Part shown: positions 32,723 through 35,029 of the stretch, piece after piece
Layout: each line of letters opens with the position of its first letter
Numbering within the stretch: position 1 is the first letter of the stretch
Source of the DNA: Aquificales bacterium
GTDB lineage: Bacteria > Aquificota > Aquificia > Aquificales > Aquificaceae
Assembly (NCBI GenBank): GCA_027078675.1
Contig: JALWWX010000237.1
Span: 1-35,029, forward strand
DNA: 35,029 nt
Direction: 5' to 3'
Notes under the pieces: model-generated
Seen by the model: the letters and a program-made list of their open reading frames with translations, nothing else
The model's database searches: none
Told to the model about the DNA's origin: nothing
Translations under genes and position numbers: made by a program

Positions 32723-33538
32723 ATGTATCCTTCCATTGACAGGTATATGGATGTTCTGGAGGAAGGTGTAATACTTTTTGAAGACGGAAAGCCGAGCCTC
32801 TTTAACACAAAGGCTAAGGTGTTATCTAAGGGTAATATTGAAAATATTGAGGATAATCCGAACATAGAATTCCTTGTGAAAGATAAGAGGGTATGGATAT
32901 TTAGGGAAAAATTCAAAAAGCCTGTACCCACTAAGGAGCTTGAAGGTATAGCTGACAAGTTAAGCTATATAGCCTCCGATATAGTAGAAAGCTTTGAAGA
33001 GATGGAAAAGATAATGGAAGCTATAGAAGAGAGCGTTAAGGTAATAAACAACGTAGCTAACTTTTCATCTGACATATACAATGAACTTAAGAGGGATATA
33101 GAATACGTAAGCAAATTATACGCGGAATCAGAAAACATAAATAGAATAATTTCTCTCATAAATGAAATCTCCGAACAGACCAACCTTCTTGCCCTAAATG
33201 CTGCGATAGAGGCGGCAAGAGCGGGAGAAATGGGAAGAGGTTTTGCAGTTGTAGCAGATGAAGTAAGAAAACTTGCCAATAAAGCAATGGAATCAACAGA
33301 AAACATAAAGAAGGTCTTAAACGAGATAAGGGCAAAAATAAAGGAAATATCAGGTTATTTGGAAGCAACGTCAGATAAAAGCAAGGAACAGAAAGATTTA
33401 GCGGAAAATGCAAAGGTTATCATAGAAAAAACCAAGGAAAAAATAGAGAAAATTTCCGATTCTTTTAAAGAAATAGCTTATAGCATTGAGAGTCATTTAA
33501 ATGTTGTGGATGATACGGTGAGAAGTGTAGGAGGTTAG
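32723..33538 (+). CDS. Short cytoplasmic methyl-accepting chemotaxis-type receptor
   Basis: A 271-residue soluble receptor. Residues 1-35 ([20 protein letters not shown]) resemble the start of a PAS domain, but a full PAS fold would not fit before the coiled coil begins near residue 70. The signalling hairpin tip is at about 147-185 ([19 protein letters not shown], then [13 protein letters not shown]). There is no membrane segment and no HAMP domain. The coiled-coil arms are short for this family. It lies 2 bases after cheY with a GGAGG site and shares its stop with the next gene's region. The input it senses is unknown. Confidence 0.85.
   Translation: MYPSIDRYMDVLEEGVILFEDGKPSLFNTKAKVLSKGNIENIEDNPNIEFLVKDKRVWIFREKFKKPVPTKELEGIADKLSYIASDIVESFEEMEKIMEAIEESVKVINNVANFSSDIYNELKRDIEYVSKLYAESENINRIISLINEISEQTNLLALNAAIEAARAGEMGRGFAVVADEVRKLANKAMESTENIKKVLNEIRAKIKEISGYLEATSDKSKEQKDLAENAKVIIEKTKEKIEKISDSFKEIAYSIESHLNVVDDTVRSVGG
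33529..33534 (+). promoter_or_regulatory. Ribosome binding site deciding the start of the mini receptor
   Basis: AGGAGG at 33529-33534, within the last codons of the upstream receptor gene, lies 6 nt before ATG 33541 and only 3 nt before the GTG at 33538 used by the ORF track. The spacing favours the ATG. Confidence 0.6.
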
Positions 33539-33540
33539 TG

Positions 33541-33828
33541 ATGGAAAAAGTGGAAAGGGATAAAGTTATAGAAGAGCTTAAGCAAGACGCGGAACAAATA
33601 AGATCAATGGTTGAAAACTTAACAAAGATAGCCAAACAGACAAATCTTCTCGCCCTTAACGCTGCCATAGAAGCGGCGAGGGTAGGAGAAATGGGCAAAG
33701 GTTTTGCAGTTGTTGCGGGGGAATTCAGAAGACTGGCTGACAATACAAGTAGGATAGCCAATGAGATTAAAAAACTTATGCTCAGCATAGAGGAAAAAAT
33801 GGAAACTTTGGAAGAAGGAGAAGGGTAG
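33541..33828 (+). CDS. 95-residue protein consisting of only an MCP signalling tip
   Basis: A very small protein: an N-terminal helix (1-32), the receptor tip [20 protein letters not shown] (31-50) plus [15 protein letters not shown] (52-66), and a return helix (67-95). It contains only about four heptads on each arm of the receptor hairpin, with no sensor, membrane or HAMP region. The tip residues that contact CheA and CheW are kept, although the usual VVADEVR reads VVAGEFR. It has its own ribosome site and lies between a short receptor and cheV, so it looks like a deliberate gene rather than debris. It could seed, dilute or bridge receptor arrays; its function is unknown. Confidence 0.8.
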   Translation: MEKVERDKVIEELKQDAEQIRSMVENLTKIAKQTNLLALNAAIEAARVGEMGKGFAVVAGEFRRLADNTSRIANEIKKLMLSIEEKMETLEEGEG

Positions 33829-33830
33829 GT

Positions 33831-34790
33831 ATGGAATCTAAATCTACAGGACTCCCAGAGGTTTTAAAAGCTGGATCTAATGAACTTGAGATTGTTGATT
33901 TCAGAATATTTGAAGATAAAGACGGCGAAGTTTATGAATGGATATTCGGTGTTAATGTAGCCAAGGTCAGGGAAGTTCTAAGGTTACCCAAGCTAACAAA
34001 GGTTCCGAATATGCCCGAAGTTGTTGAAGGAATGGCTGAGATAAGGGGTAAGCTTATACCTGTTGTCAGTTTATGCAAATGGATGGGTATTGAAGAACCT
34101 CCAGAGAGGAGGAAGTTCCTGTTACATCTGGAATTCCTCAGGGAAAATGTGGGCATAATAGTACACGATGCTAAAAGGATAAGAAGGATAACATGGTCTG
34201 ATATAAAGAAGGCTCCGGACATACTTAACGATAAATTAAACGGAAGAATAACTGGGGTTGTTCATACTGAGGACGGGCTTTTAATAATACTTGACTTTGA
34301 AGGGATACTCAGTGATATGAACCTTCTCGTAATATTTGAGGAGAATGAAGCAAAGGAAGTAAAATCCAAAAAGAGCCTGACAGTCTTATTGGCGGAGGAT
34401 TCTCCCGTTGCGAGGAAGATAATAAGCGACATCATTGAGAGCGCCGGTCACAATGTTATAAAGGCGGAGGACGGTCAGGCGGCGTGGGACATATTACAGC
34501 ATTACCTGGAGCTTGCCCAGAAGGAAAACAAAAATATAACGGATTACATACAGGTACTTGTTACGGACCTTGAAATGCCCCGTATGGATGGATTTACCCT
34601 CGTTAAGAAAATTAAGGAAACGGTGGGTCTTATGAACTTACCCGTTATAGTTAATACAACCCTTAGTGATGAGGCAAACATGGATAAGGCTTTCAGGGTG
34701 GGAGCCGATGATTTTTTGGTAAAGTTTGACGCCAAGATGTTACTTGACATGATACATAAACACGGAGGAGTCAGCAGTGATTCCGGATGA
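33831..34790 (+). CDS. cheV: CheV-type coupling protein (CheW domain plus receiver)
   Basis: A 319-residue hybrid adaptor. Residues about 15-165 form a CheW-like domain (WIFGVNVAKVREVLRLP; PVVSLCKWMGI; GVVHTEDGLLIILDF). Residues about 188-312 form a receiver domain (LLAEDSPVARKII; phosphoacceptor Asp in VTDLEMPRMDG; lysine in FLVKFD). CheV links receptors to CheA and adapts the signal through phosphorylation. It lies 2 bases after the mini receptor and overlaps cheA by 14 bases. No separate CheW is seen in the window; it could lie downstream of cheA. Confidence 0.93.
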   Translation: MESKSTGLPEVLKAGSNELEIVDFRIFEDKDGEVYEWIFGVNVAKVREVLRLPKLTKVPNMPEVVEGMAEIRGKLIPVVSLCKWMGIEEPPERRKFLLHLEFLRENVGIIVHDAKRIRRITWSDIKKAPDILNDKLNGRITGVVHTEDGLLIILDFEGILSDMNLLVIFEENEAKEVKSKKSLTVLLAEDSPVARKIISDIIESAGHNVIKAEDGQAAWDILQHYLELAQKENKNITDYIQVLVTDLEMPRMDGFTLVKKIKETVGLMNLPVIVNTTLSDEANMDKAFRVGADDFLVKFDAKMLLDMIHKHGGVSSDSG

Positions 34791-35029
34791 AATGAAAGAG
34801 ATCTTTGAAGAGTTTGCGGTAGAAGCAAGGGAACAACTTGAGAGTCTTGAAAATGACATGCTTGAACTTGAAAAGGATCCGGAAAATGAGGAACTCCTTA
34901 ATAGAGCCTTCAGGAGTATGCATACCATAAAGGGAGGTGCTGGTTTTCTCGGTTTAAACCCGATAGTTGAAGTTGCTCATAAGGCGGAAGACCTTCTCGG
35001 ATTGATGAGGAGCGGGGAGCTGAAACTTA
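34777..35029 (+). CDS. cheA: Chemotaxis histidine kinase CheA, N-terminal part (truncated by window end)
   Basis: This is an open frame from GTG 34777 to the end of the window, 84 codons. It encodes an HPt domain with the phosphorylated histidine H49 in SMHTIKGGAGFLGL, the canonical CheA P1 motif. The start is GTG because GGAGGAG lies 6 nt upstream; ATG 34792 has no ribosome site. The frame overlaps the end of cheV by 14 bases. The kinase, dimerisation and CheW-like regulatory domains must lie beyond the window. This frame is missing from the ORF track. Confidence 0.93.
   Translation, partial: MIPDEMKEIFEEFAVEAREQLESLENDMLELEKDPENEELLNRAFRSMHTIKGGAGFLGLNPIVEVAHKAEDLLGLMRSGELKL

Noticed and set aside
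32723-33828. The two adjacent receptor-like genes as one receptor split by a frameshift
   Set aside because: Each has its own complete signalling tip and its own ribosome site, so joining them would give a receptor with two tips. Tandem genes fit better.
1-35029. tRNA or rRNA genes, insertion sequences, attachment sites
   Set aside because: The intergenic gaps are too short (all under about 130 bases) and none shows a cloverleaf, terminal inverted repeats or transposase fragments.

Overview
The window is a densely packed bacterial chromosome segment with about 36 protein genes, no RNA gene, no mobile element and no CRISPR array. No gene-free stretch exceeds about 130 bases. Codon use favours AGA/AGG for arginine and ATA for isoleucine, and the proteins are rich in Glu and Lys, as in thermophiles. 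That bias, together with a futalosine-pathway MqnC, a TopA without C-terminal zinc ribbons, very short spacers and operons mixing unrelated functions, suggests a motile, flagellated, Gram-negative thermophile of the Aquificota or a near relative. This placement is inference from the sequence alone.

Layout. 1-1.2 kb: the DNA-binding tail of a Fis-type (probably sigma-54) activator, then rsmE and the HU gene on the minus strand. 1.3-6 kb: ileS, a DHH/DHHA1 phosphoesterase and argB. 6-9 kb (minus): dnaX, a small DUF4911-like gene and tldD; dnaX carries an A9 run that looks like a recoding site. 9-12 kb: a flavin reductase-like protein, folP, and the c-di-AMP cyclase pair cdaA-cdaR. 12-14 kb (minus): a secreted ComEC-type hydrolase, a Wzz-type chain-length protein and an A-type Fe-S carrier. 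14-18 kb: mqnC and a large exported beta-helix/PKD protein with a Cys-membrane-Arg tail. 18-20.6 kb: divergent topA and hisS. 20.6-24.6 kb (minus): a CoA-binding protein, hemL, a lipoprotein and a PEGA-domain protein. 24.6-27 kb: cysS and folD. 27-31.6 kb (minus): fliM, fliN, argS and two SPOR-domain proteins. 31.7-35 kb: cheZ, cheY, a soluble receptor, a 95-residue receptor tip, cheV and the start of cheA.

How the genes work together. The right end is a coherent motility module. CheA (cut by the window end) would phosphorylate CheY, CheY-P would bind the FliM N-terminus, and CheZ would remove the phosphate. The receptor-like proteins and CheV supply input and coupling. CdaA/CdaR make c-di-AMP, and the DHH/DHHA1 enzyme is a plausible degrader of it or of short RNAs. 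Four aminoacyl-tRNA synthetases (Ile, His, Cys, Arg) are scattered among other functions.

Genome-scale patterns. All six convergent gene pairs overlap tail to tail by 8-41 bp. Nine genes that lack a Shine-Dalgarno sequence have a -10-like hexamer 7-11 nt before the start codon, suggesting leaderless mRNAs, whereas most genes inside operons have clear ribosome binding sites. The observation I would check first is the dnaX A9 site: a -1 shift there replaces a 9-residue tail with a 37-residue tail that resembles the usual DnaX C-terminus.
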